From Catalimonadaceae bacterium JC749 (GTDB lineage: Bacteria; Bacteroidota; Bacteroidia; Cytophagales; Cyclobacteriaceae): a DNA stretch of 64,000 bases. The translations under genes were made by a program, and so were the position numbers. The stretch covers positions 868,001-932,000 of the forward strand of contig JAJNNC010000001.1 of the NCBI GenBank assembly GCA_021730635.1, read 5' to 3'. A model generated the notes under the pieces. The model saw only the letters and a program-made list of their open reading frames with translations, searched no databases and was not told the DNA's origin. Below, in pieces: positions 16,790 through 25,922 of this stretch; within the stretch, counting starts at the first letter, position 1, and each line of letters begins with the position of its first letter.

Positions 16790-18865
16790 ATGAGAAAAAG
16801 ATTCGTTTACGCGCTGTTAATGCTCATGAGTGGCTACCTGTTGATGAAAGAGGATGTCTGTGCTCAGGAAACGGTAAAACAGTTTATGCACCCCCTTGAT
16901 CCGCTAGACTCCAATGAAATCAAGCTGGTGAAACAAATACTACTGCAAGAGCAGAAAGTGACCCATGACAGCAGTAGCCTTTTCAGTATCATCAACCTGC
17001 AGGAGCCACCCAAAGAAGAAGTTCTGGCTTACCAGCCAGGGCAACCCTTCCGCCGGGAAGCCTATGCCTTTGTGTATGACTTTCCGACTAATACGCTGGG
17101 AAAAGCGATCATCGATCTGAAAGAAGCCAAGCTCCTCTCTTTTGAGGTAATCAAAGACAAACAACCCGTGGGCAGCTTCAAAGCCGACTCTATTACAGAT
17201 GATATTCTCGCCAGCAATACGGATTGGATCGCTGCGCTGGAGAAACGGGGTATTGAGCCCGACTCAGTAGAGGCAAGCTATGGCAACTTTGCAGCAGACA
17301 TGGGATATGCTCCCATGGGGCACAGAGAAAAAGTGGTGTCTCCTGTTTATAAAAATAAGAAGTACAAACATGTGCCCATCGGAGGACTGTACGCCTTTGT
17401 CGATATCACCGATCAGAAAGTGTTGAAGGTGATAGACCAGGGAAGAGGATGGTCCAAACCGGTAGCCGTCAATTATTTTAATGGAGACTCTTTAAAATCA
17501 AGTCTGCAGGCTCCCAAACCTGTACTGATTACCCAGCCGGAAGGCACCAATTATCGCATTGAAGGAAACCAGGTAATTTCACCTTTCTGGAAGTTTCGTT
17601 TTGGCGTCCACAACCGGGAAGGGCTGGTGATCTATGATGTACAGTATTTTGATCATGATCAGCAACAATGGCGATATATTATGTACCGGGGTGGGTTAGC
17701 GGAGATGGTCGTCAATTATGGTTCTCCTGATTTGCTGAATGCCACCAACAATTATTTTGACGCCGGGGAATTCAGGTTGTTCCAGAAGGAAGCCCGTCCG
17801 CTCACGGCAGGTGCTGACGCTCCTGAAAATGCTACCTACCTGTCAGCTACTTTGCACAACGATTACGGCAGCCCCATTCATTCAGACAGTGCCATTGCTG
17901 TCTTTGAGGAATATGGGGGTGTACTGTGGCGCCATGAGAACCATTCGCGAAGAGCTACCGACCTTGCCATTAAGTATTACATTACGGCTGGCAACTATGA
18001 TTACGGCTTTAAATGGATTTTTAAAGAAGATGGCGTGATAAAAATAGATACCGAACTCAATGGCATTGCCCACATCAGAAGTGTGGAAAGAGAGAATGAT
18101 GCCGCTGGAGCCACAGACGAGTCTTATCATGGAAGCTACTTTGGCACTGTTGTGGAGCCCCATGTGGAAGCCAATAACCACCAGCACTTTTTTGTATACC
18201 GGCTGGATATGGATGTAGATGGGATGCACAATTCAGTTGGTGAGATGAATAGTGTCTCGGTGCCGAAAGGGCCGGAAAACCCTTATGGAAATTCGCTGGT
18301 AGGAGAGATGACTATGTTCAAACAGGAACAGGAAGTGCAAAGAGATGCCAAGGCGTCATCCAGCCGTATGTGGATGGTGATGAACCACGAGAAACACAAT
18401 AAATATGGTCATATGTCTTCTTATATGCTGATGCCCAGCGCAGGAATTCTACCTTTAGCCGACAAAGAATCTTCTCTCTACAACCGGGCTGCCTGCTTGT
18501 ATCATCATTTCTGGACGACTCCCTATGATGCTGATGAGATGTATCCTGCCGGAGATTATCCAGCCAGTAACCAAAAGAATGAAGGCTTACCTACCTGGAT
18601 ACAGCAAAACAGAAGCATAGAGAACACCGACCTGGTTTGTTGGTATGTGGCAGGGGTCACGCACATTGTAAGACCGGAAGAATGGCCTATCATGAATCAG
18701 CATACTGTCTCCATGACTTTGATGCCTTTCGGATTTTTCTCCCAAAATCCGGTACTGGGTATGCCTCCTGCTAAGATACCGGGTGAAATTACAAAGAATA
18801 GCAGCGAGGAAGAGGATGTCAAAAGCCGGATCGATCCCAGCAGAGCTGCCAAGAATAAGAATTAA
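16790..18865 (+). CDS. Secreted copper amine oxidase (primary-amine oxidase, TPQ type)
   Basis: A 691-residue enzyme oxidising primary amines to aldehyde, ammonia and H2O2. The signal peptide spans about residues 1-25 (ending VCAQE). The catalytic set is complete: Tyr403 in TAGNYDYGF is the precursor of the topaquinone cofactor; His464 and His466 (NNHQHFF) and His638 (MNQHTVS) are the copper ligands; Tyr322-Phe-Asp324 (NNYFDAGEF) gives the gate Tyr and catalytic base. Spacing agrees with the Arthrobacter enzyme (Asp298, TPQ382, His431/433, His592). It is the last gene of the SusC-SusD operon, so it probably acts in the periplasm or at the surface on imported amines. Substrate unknown. Confidence 0.93.
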   Translation: MRKRFVYALLMLMSGYLLMKEDVCAQETVKQFMHPLDPLDSNEIKLVKQILLQEQKVTHDSSSLFSIINLQEPPKEEVLAYQPGQPFRREAYAFVYDFPTNTLGKAIIDLKEAKLLSFEVIKDKQPVGSFKADSITDDILASNTDWIAALEKRGIEPDSVEASYGNFAADMGYAPMGHREKVVSPVYKNKKYKHVPIGGLYAFVDITDQKVLKVIDQGRGWSKPVAVNYFNGDSLKSSLQAPKPVLITQPEGTNYRIEGNQVISPFWKFRFGVHNREGLVIYDVQYFDHDQQQWRYIMYRGGLAEMVVNYGSPDLLNATNNYFDAGEFRLFQKEARPLTAGADAPENATYLSATLHNDYGSPIHSDSAIAVFEEYGGVLWRHENHSRRATDLAIKYYITAGNYDYGFKWIFKEDGVIKIDTELNGIAHIRSVERENDAAGATDESYHGSYFGTVVEPHVEANNHQHFFVYRLDMDVDGMHNSVGEMNSVSVPKGPENPYGNSLVGEMTMFKQEQEVQRDAKASSSRMWMVMNHEKHNKYGHMSSYMLMPSAGILPLADKESSLYNRAACLYHHFWTTPYDADEMYPAGDYPASNQKNEGLPTWIQQNRSIENTDLVCWYVAGVTHIVRPEEWPIMNQHTVSMTLMPFGFFSQNPVLGMPPAKIPGEITKNSSEEEDVKSRIDPSRAAKNKN

Positions 18866-18903
18866 AAAAAACCCCTGGGCTTCACTGTCCAGGGGCTTCT
18901 TTC
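18865..18903. terminator. Terminator shared by two convergent SusCD operons
   Basis: CCCCTGG (18872-18878) pairs with CCAGGGG (18889-18895) around a 10-nt loop, with an A tract before and TTCTTT after. It lies between the amine oxidase stop (18865) and the stop of the minus-strand SusD (18919), so it may work in both directions. Confidence 0.75.
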
Positions 18904-18918
18904 AAAATTTAGCACATC

Positions 18919-20442
18919 TTAGAAACCAGGATTCTGTGTAAGGTTTCGGTTGTTATCAATTTCCCGCTGAGGAATAGGAAAGAGTAACTGGGCTTCTGTA
19001 AATGTTTTTCCGAAGAGGTTGGTATAGCCCACAAAATCTTCGAATTGTTTGGTAATATCATTGCGCACTTTGCGAGTACGGATCATGTCAAACCACATTT
19101 TGTTTTCAAAGGCCAGTTCAAAGTAACGTTCAGCCCATACAGCTTGCTCAAACTCATCTACGTTGGTAGTGGTCACAGCAGGAAGTTCTGCCCTTGCTCT
19201 GATGGCATTCAGGCTGGCCATCGCCAGGGCATTAGGACCTCCTTCTGCACGGTTGGAAGCTTCGGCATACATCAGCATCACATCGGCCAGACGATACACG
19301 GTAAAGTTTAGCTCAGAACGGCTGTCCAGGTTGATAGCCTGCTGGTCAAAGTATTTGTAGATATAATATCCACCCAGATGCAGGCTGTCGCGCCGGGGAT
19401 CGCCTTCCGGATAATCATTAGGATGGCCTTTGTAATAGGTATAATAATATTGCTTTTCCTGTACTCGCTTATCACCGGCCTCATAGCTTTCTACAAACTC
19501 ACTGCGAGGCACCAATCCGCCATATTCATCTGTGTAAGCGGCAATACCTCTGAAGGCAGGTAGCGTGACAGGGGTTAATCCGTTTTCACGAATGGTTTTG
19601 GCATGCTGTACCTGCAGAATAAACTCACCCTGATTGCGATTGGCAGGATTAATCATGTCTGTATATTCTGGAAACAACGTATACCCGCCCTGTTCTATAA
19701 CTTGCTGGGAACGCTGTGCGGACTCAGCATAAAATTGATCACCACCCTGCACAGGATAACCGGCATACGTCAGATAAACATCTGCCAGCAGGGCTTTGAT
19801 AGCACCCATAGAAATTTTTCCACCGGTATCTCGCCAGGGTAAGGAAGATTGCTCAGCTTCCAGTAAGTCCGGAATGATGATCTCATCATAGATTTCTTTT
19901 ACAGGGGAGCGGGAGGCCTGTACTTCACTCAGGTTTTCAGGATTCTCCGTAATCTTGGGTACATCACCAAACATTCTTACCAAGTAAAAATAGTAGAAAG
20001 CCCGCATGGTGCGTACTTCCGCCAACATATTAGCTCTGTCTGCCTCAGTCAGCGAAGGTATTTCACTGATTTTAATCAGGGCCAAGTTACAGCGTGAAAT
20101 ACCTTCATACATACCTCTCCAGAAGTTGTCAATGTAAAAGGCACGGGCATCATAAGTAAGCTCATTGAATTTGAAAGCTTCTGTCTGAGAGTTTCCGTCA
20201 GCCTTTCCGGTCATGAATTCCATGAGAGAGGCATTGTTGCCGCCCCATCCACCACCACCATTGTTCAAGACGGTGATGCGGGCGTAAGCCGAGTTAGCAA
20301 AGGCACGGGCCACATCCACACTGGATACGTCAGATTCAGTGGTCAGCGCTCCGGTGGGGTTCTCATCCAGGAAGTCTTCACAGGCAGTGACAACGCCCAG
20401 AGAGCACACCAACAATAGGGTTCTCAAAAATATTTTTTTCAT
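18919..20442 (-). CDS. SusD/RagB family nutrient-binding lipoprotein
   Basis: A surface lipoprotein paired with the SusC gene just upstream. I place the start at the ATG at 20442 (MKKIFLRTLL), giving 507 residues; the longer frame to 20478 would overlap SusC and put 12 polar residues before the signal peptide. The lipobox is VTAC with Cys21, followed by EDFLDENPTGALTTES, the canonical start of RagB/SusD proteins. Conserved blocks include RAFYYFYLVRMFGDVPK (about residue 140) and the C-terminal WAERYFELAFENKMWFDMIR and FPIPQREIDNNRNLTQNPGF. It is probably induced through the sigma/FecR pair upstream. Ligand unknown. Confidence 0.94.
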   Translation of the reverse strand: MKKIFLRTLLLVCSLGVVTACEDFLDENPTGALTTESDVSSVDVARAFANSAYARITVLNNGGGGWGGNNASLMEFMTGKADGNSQTEAFKFNELTYDARAFYIDNFWRGMYEGISRCNLALIKISEIPSLTEADRANMLAEVRTMRAFYYFYLVRMFGDVPKITENPENLSEVQASRSPVKEIYDEIIIPDLLEAEQSSLPWRDTGGKISMGAIKALLADVYLTYAGYPVQGGDQFYAESAQRSQQVIEQGGYTLFPEYTDMINPANRNQGEFILQVQHAKTIRENGLTPVTLPAFRGIAAYTDEYGGLVPRSEFVESYEAGDKRVQEKQYYYTYYKGHPNDYPEGDPRRDSLHLGGYYIYKYFDQQAINLDSRSELNFTVYRLADVMLMYAEASNRAEGGPNALAMASLNAIRARAELPAVTTTNVDEFEQAVWAERYFELAFENKMWFDMIRTRKVRNDITKQFEDFVGYTNLFGKTFTEAQLLFPIPQREIDNNRNLTQNPGF

Positions 20443-20455
20443 GGTTGTGTCTTTT

Positions 20456-23400
20456 TTAGAATGATACATTGACGCCAAAATTAAAAGTCCTTGGCTTAGG
20501 ATACTGGAAGAATTCTATGTTCTGTGTCAGGTTTCCGCCAAAAGTAGTCGCTTCAGGATCATAACCGGTGTAGTCGCTCACGACAAACAGATTTTGTGCA
20601 CTGGCATAGAAGCGTGCTCTTTGCAAGCCTATTTTCTGAAGCTTAGACTCAGGCAGGGAATACCCCAGTATAAAATTCTGGCCACGAATAAAGGAACCAT
20701 CTTCTACCCACCAGTCATCCATATGGGTATCATAACCCGCATTGTAATGTCTGATCTCAGCAATGTAAGTATCCTGGTTGTTAGGGGTCCAGGCATCCAA
20801 TACAGTAGCCATACTGTTGGCAATCGCCTGACGGTCTTCTACAGAGTGCTTGGTGGCGTTAACAATGTTAACCCCTTCTACAAAACGGATATCAAAAGTG
20901 AAATCAAAACCCTTATAGACGAAGGTATTGGAGATGTTCATGCTCCACTTAGGATAGGCGTTGCCGATAATGGTTTCGTCCTGTGCATCCAGCACACCAT
21001 CATCATTGATATCTTCCCACTTCAAATCTCCGGGTAGTCTGTCAAATTCAGCAGCCTCGGCAGCTTCATCCGACCCCCAGGTGCCTAACCTTCTGTATCC
21101 CCAGAAAGAGCCGATTGGCTCGCCCACCCGAAGGATATTGGTCTGTCCCAGGAACCAGGGGCCAGGGAAAATATCATCGTTATTGACGCCCAGCTTTACA
21201 ATTTTGTTCCGGTTAGCTGACCAAATCAGGTTGGTGGTCCACACAAAGTTAGCTGTACTCATGTTGGTAGAATAAATGCCCAGTTCTAACCCTTTGTTCT
21301 CTACAGAGCCAATGTTTTGCGTTACGCTGTTCAAGCCCGTAGACCACGGAATGGGTGCGCTCAGGAGCAGATCATTGGTTTTCTTATAATAAAGGTCTGC
21401 TTCAAAATCTATACGATCCTCAAATAACCCTAATTCTATCCCAAGGTCATACTGGTTAGTGACTTCCCATTTCAGGTCAGGGTTACCGAAACTGGTACGG
21501 GCAATACCTGTCTGTCTTTCACCATTCAACAATACCGTTTCGGTACCAAGAAATTGCAGGGAAGCAAAAGAACCGATCTCCTGGTTACCCGTAGCACCGG
21601 CACTAGCCCTTATTTTCAGGTTACTAACAGAAGGTATATCAAAGAATTCCTCTTCTGATACCCGCCAGGCAACGCCCACAGAGGGGAAAAAGGCAAACTT
21701 ATTGTTTTTACCGAATTTGGAGGAACCATCAAAGCGGCCAGTTACCGTAAAGATATACCGGTCTAATATGTTATAGTTAACACGGCCAAAGTATGAATTG
21801 AGCGCCCATCTTTGATCTTCAGAGGTTAGATTGGCTCTGACATTTCCTACACCCAGGTTATGCCATCCGTAGAAGTCATCAATAAAGTTTTCCGCAGCAC
21901 CAAACATTCTTTCATAGTAAAACTCCTGCCAGGAAATACCCAAAAGACCTTCCAGTTTATGGCCGGTGAACAAATCCTTTTTGTAAGTAAAGTAGTTTTC
22001 ACTCTGCCAGTAAGTAGAATTCCAATTAGTTATATCAGCATAACCTTTCTGGTTGGCCGAGAAACCATTCAAATCTCTTCCGGAGTAATGATTACTTTTG
22101 TTGGCATTCAGATCGTAGCCAAAACTGGTTTTAAAATTCAGCTCTGGGGTAATGTCAATATGTACATAAAAATCTCCTAAAACCTCTGTTCTGTTATGGA
22201 GCCTTTGTCTTTCATCCGTCAGTCGCACCGGGTTTTCACCCCCTTCCATTCCAGGCCAGTCGGAGTTTCTTCCCCAGCTGCCATCAGGATATTTGATGGG
22301 AATAATAGGAATAGCTTCCATCACCATTCTGGGTACATTGAGTGCGCCCGAGTTATCATCTACAATGCGCTGCTTGCTAAGCAATCCTGTGACAGAACCT
22401 CCCACCCGGAGCCAGTCTTTTATCCGATTATCCAGGGTGAACCGGATGTTACCTCTTTTGAAAAAAGAATTTCTCATGATACCATCCTGGTCGGAGTAAC
22501 CAGCCGAAACACTATACACGGTTTTGTTGGCACCACCCTGTACGTTAATGTGATGGTTCTGTGCCCAGGCCGGACGATAAATCAAGTCTTCCCAATTGGT
22601 ATTGTATCTGGGATTTCCGCTTTCATCAAACAGTTCGGGAAAATCTTCCACCCGGTTAGGCTGGTACCTCCCGTCGGCAAATCCATCCGGATCGTATTTT
22701 GCTGCATTGGCAAAGGCCAGGTTGTATACCTGCATAAATTCCTGGGCGTTGAGTGCCGGAATGCTCTTGGAAGGCACACTGTAGGAACCAAACCCATCAT
22801 AAGTGACGAAGCTTCCTTCTATCCCACGCTTGGTCGTAATGATAATAACGCCGTTGGCACCACGAGCTCCATAGATGGCAGTAGAAGAAGCATCTTTTAA
22901 TACCTCTACTGATTCAATATTGTTGGGATCTAAAAAGTTGGCATTGATACCAATGACTCCATCTACCACATAGAGAGGGTCTAAACTGGAATTGATAGAG
23001 TTGATCCCACGGATACGGATTTTAGCGGGTTCTCCTGGCGCCGCTGTATTGGCGTATACATCTACTCCTGGAATACGGCCTTGTAATGCCTGGCTGACAT
23101 TAAAAGATTGGCGATCCAGTAGTTTTTCAGATTTAATATTAGCCACTGCTCCCGTCAGGTCGCTTTTCTTCTGGGTACCATACCCTACTACTACGATTTC
23201 TTCCAGGGCTTGTACATCGGGAGCCAGGCCTACGTTGATGGTAGAGCGTCCGTCGATGGCTATTTCCTGGGTCAAATAACCAATAGAAGAAAAAATCAAC
23301 GTTGTCACTTCATCGGCTACAGACAACCGAAAGTTTCCATCCACATCGGTCACCGTACCGGTGCTGGTGCCTTTGGCCAAAATATTGACGCCAGGCAGGG

Positions 23401-23908
23401 GAGCAGAGGTTTCACTATCTGTGACTGTCCCACTGATTTCTTTCTCATAGATTTTCACAAAAGATAGTTGGCGGGGAGCCAGCCTGCTGACCAGATCAGG
23501 CGCCATAGAGGCTGAAAGCTGGCCGGGCTGTTCTTCACTTTTGATCTTCTCGATGTTTTTCTTTGCTTTCTGGATCACATACACCCCCTGATCTAATTTT
23601 TTGTAAGACAGTCCCAGTGGCTTCAACAGGTTTTTAAGCGAAAGGTCTATGTCATCTGTCTGATAGGGCATATCAACCAGTTGATCGCCTATTTCCTGAC
23701 TGTTAAAAACGATACTTACTTTGTACCTGGTTTCGAGTTCTACTAATACGGATTTCAAGGTTCTGTCTTTTACATGCTGTGCTGAAAAAGGAGCCACACT
23801 TGAAATCGGATAGCGCGAGGCTAGCTGTTGCGCTTGTGTGGTGTAACCGATACACCCAACCACCAGCAGCAAGCACCATTTGCTAAAATTGTGTAGATTG
23901 TTTTTCAT
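20456..23908 (-). CDS. SusC-type TonB-dependent transducer with STN domain
   Basis: A 1150-residue outer-membrane receptor. The signal peptide ends near residue 27 (TTQAQ). The STN domain (about 45-115, LKSVLVELETRYKVSIVF) is the periplasmic signalling module that contacts FecR. Then come the CarboxypepD_reg-like domain (about 155-240, ISGTVTDSETSAPLPGVNI), the TonB box LEEIVVVGYGTQKK, the plug (VEVLKDASSTAIYGARGANG) and a barrel ending in NFGVNVSF. The presence of an STN domain, with FecR and an ECF sigma gene upstream on the same strand, identifies a substrate-sensing transducer, unlike the SusC at 12031. It is 64 nt after the FecR gene. Confidence 0.96.
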   Translation of the reverse strand: MKNNLHNFSKWCLLLVVGCIGYTTQAQQLASRYPISSVAPFSAQHVKDRTLKSVLVELETRYKVSIVFNSQEIGDQLVDMPYQTDDIDLSLKNLLKPLGLSYKKLDQGVYVIQKAKKNIEKIKSEEQPGQLSASMAPDLVSRLAPRQLSFVKIYEKEISGTVTDSETSAPLPGVNILAKGTSTGTVTDVDGNFRLSVADEVTTLIFSSIGYLTQEIAIDGRSTINVGLAPDVQALEEIVVVGYGTQKKSDLTGAVANIKSEKLLDRQSFNVSQALQGRIPGVDVYANTAAPGEPAKIRIRGINSINSSLDPLYVVDGVIGINANFLDPNNIESVEVLKDASSTAIYGARGANGVIIITTKRGIEGSFVTYDGFGSYSVPSKSIPALNAQEFMQVYNLAFANAAKYDPDGFADGRYQPNRVEDFPELFDESGNPRYNTNWEDLIYRPAWAQNHHINVQGGANKTVYSVSAGYSDQDGIMRNSFFKRGNIRFTLDNRIKDWLRVGGSVTGLLSKQRIVDDNSGALNVPRMVMEAIPIIPIKYPDGSWGRNSDWPGMEGGENPVRLTDERQRLHNRTEVLGDFYVHIDITPELNFKTSFGYDLNANKSNHYSGRDLNGFSANQKGYADITNWNSTYWQSENYFTYKKDLFTGHKLEGLLGISWQEFYYERMFGAAENFIDDFYGWHNLGVGNVRANLTSEDQRWALNSYFGRVNYNILDRYIFTVTGRFDGSSKFGKNNKFAFFPSVGVAWRVSEEEFFDIPSVSNLKIRASAGATGNQEIGSFASLQFLGTETVLLNGERQTGIARTSFGNPDLKWEVTNQYDLGIELGLFEDRIDFEADLYYKKTNDLLLSAPIPWSTGLNSVTQNIGSVENKGLELGIYSTNMSTANFVWTTNLIWSANRNKIVKLGVNNDDIFPGPWFLGQTNILRVGEPIGSFWGYRRLGTWGSDEAAEAAEFDRLPGDLKWEDINDDGVLDAQDETIIGNAYPKWSMNISNTFVYKGFDFTFDIRFVEGVNIVNATKHSVEDRQAIANSMATVLDAWTPNNQDTYIAEIRHYNAGYDTHMDDWWVEDGSFIRGQNFILGYSLPESKLQKIGLQRARFYASAQNLFVVSDYTGYDPEATTFGGNLTQNIEFFQYPKPRTFNFGVNVSF

Positions 23909-23972
23909 GTTAGTTAATGATTAAATCTGACTGTTTAAAAATGTTATTTACCATGTATTTATAAGTTGTTAT

Positions 23973-24992
23973 CTATTTTTTCTCGATGTAAATGGCCTGT
24001 TCACTCTTTTGAATCTCCAGTTGCATAGATTCTGCCAGCACCTCCAGCAGCAAATCAAGATGATTGGTGGGCAGCGTGCCGGTGACTACCATCGCCGACA
24101 GGTCAGGATCTTTGAAAACCACCTGTTTGCCATAATTATTCTGGATCACCTGGGCTATCACTTTTAAAGGCGTGTCATAGCAGACGAGCTTGTAATCTTT
24201 CCAGGAAGAGTACACTTCCGGATTGACCACTTTTTTCAGGATCTTTCCATCGCCAGCCAAAACTTCCACCATATCTCCCGGCTCCATTTCCACTATATCC
24301 GGCTGATTTTGAGGAAGAGCCTGAGCTTTCAATTGAATCTTTCCGGTATTGAGCACTACCTGCGTTTTGTCCTGGCGGTCATTGATATTAAAGGAAGTGC
24401 CTGTTACTTCTACCAGGAGTCTTTCTGTATGCACAGTGAATTTGATTCTTTCTTTGGAGGGGCTGGTAGCATTGGATCTTGAAACAGGCATCACTTCAAA
24501 AAAAGCCTCTCCCTGCAACCAAACTTCTCTGTTTTGCTGATAGTCGGAAGGATATCTGAGTGTTGAATTGGCATTCAGGGTGATTGCAGTGCCGTCAGCT
24601 AATTTTATCCGTTTGGTTTCGCCAAAAGCAGTTTGCTGCGTAATAAACCTTTGTGTGAAAAAAAACTGATAGGCCCAGCCTACTGCCAACACCGCCACTA
24701 TTATAGCAGCTACCCAATACCAGGGATGCTTCTTCACCACTTTCTCCTTCCTGGAGCGTTGTTCTTCTAAAATGTTGTGATGAATCTTTGACAGAATAAG
24801 CTCATCATCAGCCTCATAGCGGTTCCCTTTCTTAATAAGATCATCAATTTGTTCTATATCCTCATCAATCAATCGACTCAAATAAGCCTGGCCTTCCCGG
24901 GTCGTGAAATATTGCAACACCAACCTGGCTTCATCCGGAGTACATTGGTCGTTAAGGTACTTTTTTACCAAACCAGCTAAGTGAGTATCCAT
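23973..24992 (-). CDS. FecR family anti-sigma factor
   Basis: A 339-residue single-pass inner-membrane regulator. The cytoplasmic N-terminal part (about 1-87, DEARLVLQYFTTREGQAYL) binds the sigma factor. One membrane segment follows (about 90-110, WVAAIIVAVLAVGWAYQFF). The periplasmic part contains the FecR core (FGETKRIKLADGTAITLNAN, LQGEAFFEV, LVEVTGTSFNI) and a C-terminal STN-contacting domain (KVIAQVIQNNYGKQVVF). It sits between the ECF sigma gene and the STN-type SusC, giving the complete path from receptor to anti-sigma to sigma. Confidence 0.95.
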   Translation of the reverse strand: MDTHLAGLVKKYLNDQCTPDEARLVLQYFTTREGQAYLSRLIDEDIEQIDDLIKKGNRYEADDELILSKIHHNILEEQRSRKEKVVKKHPWYWVAAIIVAVLAVGWAYQFFFTQRFITQQTAFGETKRIKLADGTAITLNANSTLRYPSDYQQNREVWLQGEAFFEVMPVSRSNATSPSKERIKFTVHTERLLVEVTGTSFNINDRQDKTQVVLNTGKIQLKAQALPQNQPDIVEMEPGDMVEVLAGDGKILKKVVNPEVYSSWKDYKLVCYDTPLKVIAQVIQNNYGKQVVFKDPDLSAMVVTGTLPTNHLDLLLEVLAESMQLEIQKSEQAIYIEKK

Positions 24993-25060
24993 GAGCCTTT
25001 ATCTGCTTTTGTTAATAGTACACAGCAGTATAGGCCTTCGATTACGATCAAGAAAAATTT

Positions 25061-25639
25061 TTACAGAATGAGACTGAAAAGGATGACAAACAGGCTGATA
25101 GCCTTATCCAGATAAGTTCGCAACAGTTTGTTGGATTGAGAGAGCTGAGACCTGACCGTATGTTCGGAGAGTTTGAGTTTGCTGGCTATTTCCTGGTGAG
25201 ACAATCCTTCATAAAAGCTTAATTCCAGAATTTCCCTTTTTTTGGCTGACAAAGTATTGATCCCTGCCCTGATGATTTCCTGACATTGTAAAAAATTAAC
25301 CACATTTTCTGTATCACTGGTGGCTGTTTCTTTTCTCCGGACAAAGCGAATGTTTTTTAATACCTCATGTTTATGGCTTCTGATAGTGTTGAGGAGGTGG
25401 TGCTTCATAGAAGTGAACAGAAAACCCTGGAGCGATAAACCTTCATTGAGTTTTTCTTTGTTTCGCCATAATTTCAGAAATATATCGTGCAGCGCATCTT
25501 CTGCTAAATTTTTGTTTTTCAGGTATCGTAAAGCTAACAGAAAAAGAGGTTCACGAAATTGAAGGTAGATGGTTTCAAAGGCACTCCGGTCACCTTTTTT
25601 GAGCGCTTGCACCCAGCATTTTTGGTCAGGTTCCGACAT
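25061..25639 (-). CDS. ECF-type RNA polymerase sigma factor
   Basis: A 192-residue sigma-70 family factor with region 2 (about 22-90, YLKNKNLAEDALHDIFLKLW) and region 4 (about 130-178, LSAKKREILELSFYEGLSHQEIASKLKLSEHTV across it, a helix-turn-helix). The C terminus ends with a hydrophobic stretch (AISLFVILFSLIL), seen in several Bacteroidota ECF factors and possibly membrane-associated. It heads the sigma-FecR-SusC-SusD minus-strand set and most likely transcribes the SusCD genes when FecR is relieved. No exact TAnnTTTG element was found upstream. Confidence 0.94.
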   Translation of the reverse strand: MSEPDQKCWVQALKKGDRSAFETIYLQFREPLFLLALRYLKNKNLAEDALHDIFLKLWRNKEKLNEGLSLQGFLFTSMKHHLLNTIRSHKHEVLKNIRFVRRKETATSDTENVVNFLQCQEIIRAGINTLSAKKREILELSFYEGLSHQEIASKLKLSEHTVRSQLSQSNKLLRTYLDKAISLFVILFSLIL

Positions 25640-25865
25640 GTATCTATACGATCAAATGAAAGGTTAATGTTAGCTAATTAATATGAAGCAACAAAACTGT
25701 TATTCAAAATATGATAAAATTTATCACAATTACTGCTTGAGGTTTGCAAATTAGTAAAAAAAGAAGAAGAAAAGTTTACAGATTCAATCTTATTTTTTCC
25801 TGAGCCATTGGGCAATTTCTCTCTACCCCAATATACCCCTTTACTGAATATAAAACACTAAAAAA

Positions 25866-25898
25866 TTTTGTGCAACTTTTTGGTTTCTCTTATATTTG
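25866..25898 (+). promoter_or_regulatory. Promoter of the alkylation-repair operon
   Basis: TTTTG at 25866-25870, then a 20-nt spacer, then TATATTTG at 25891-25898, an exact match to TAnnTTTG. This is a complete Bacteroidota primary-sigma promoter. The expected start point is about 25905, some 18 nt before the ATG at 25923. Confidence 0.78.
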
Positions 25899-25913
25899 CA
25901 ACTATATGGTTGC
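25872..25913 (+). promoter_or_regulatory. Twin operator-like sites in the alkylation-repair promoter
   Basis: Two 16-nt sites 26 nt apart: GCAACTTTTTGGTTTC at 25872-25887 and GCAACTATATGGTTGC at 25898-25913, identical at 13 of 16 positions. The second is an inverted repeat (GCAAC, 6 nt, GTTGC). The first fills the spacer between the -33 and -7 elements; the second covers the last base of the -7 element and the expected start point. This is the geometry of a repressor operator, most simply for the ArsR-type protein encoded 10 nt downstream. Binding is inference. Confidence 0.6.
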
Positions 25914-25922
25914 TTAAATATT

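Noticed and set aside
22196-22900. 234-codon plus-strand open frame opposite the STN-type SusC
   Set aside because: Antisense to a well-supported gene, with no domain, promoter or conserved motif.
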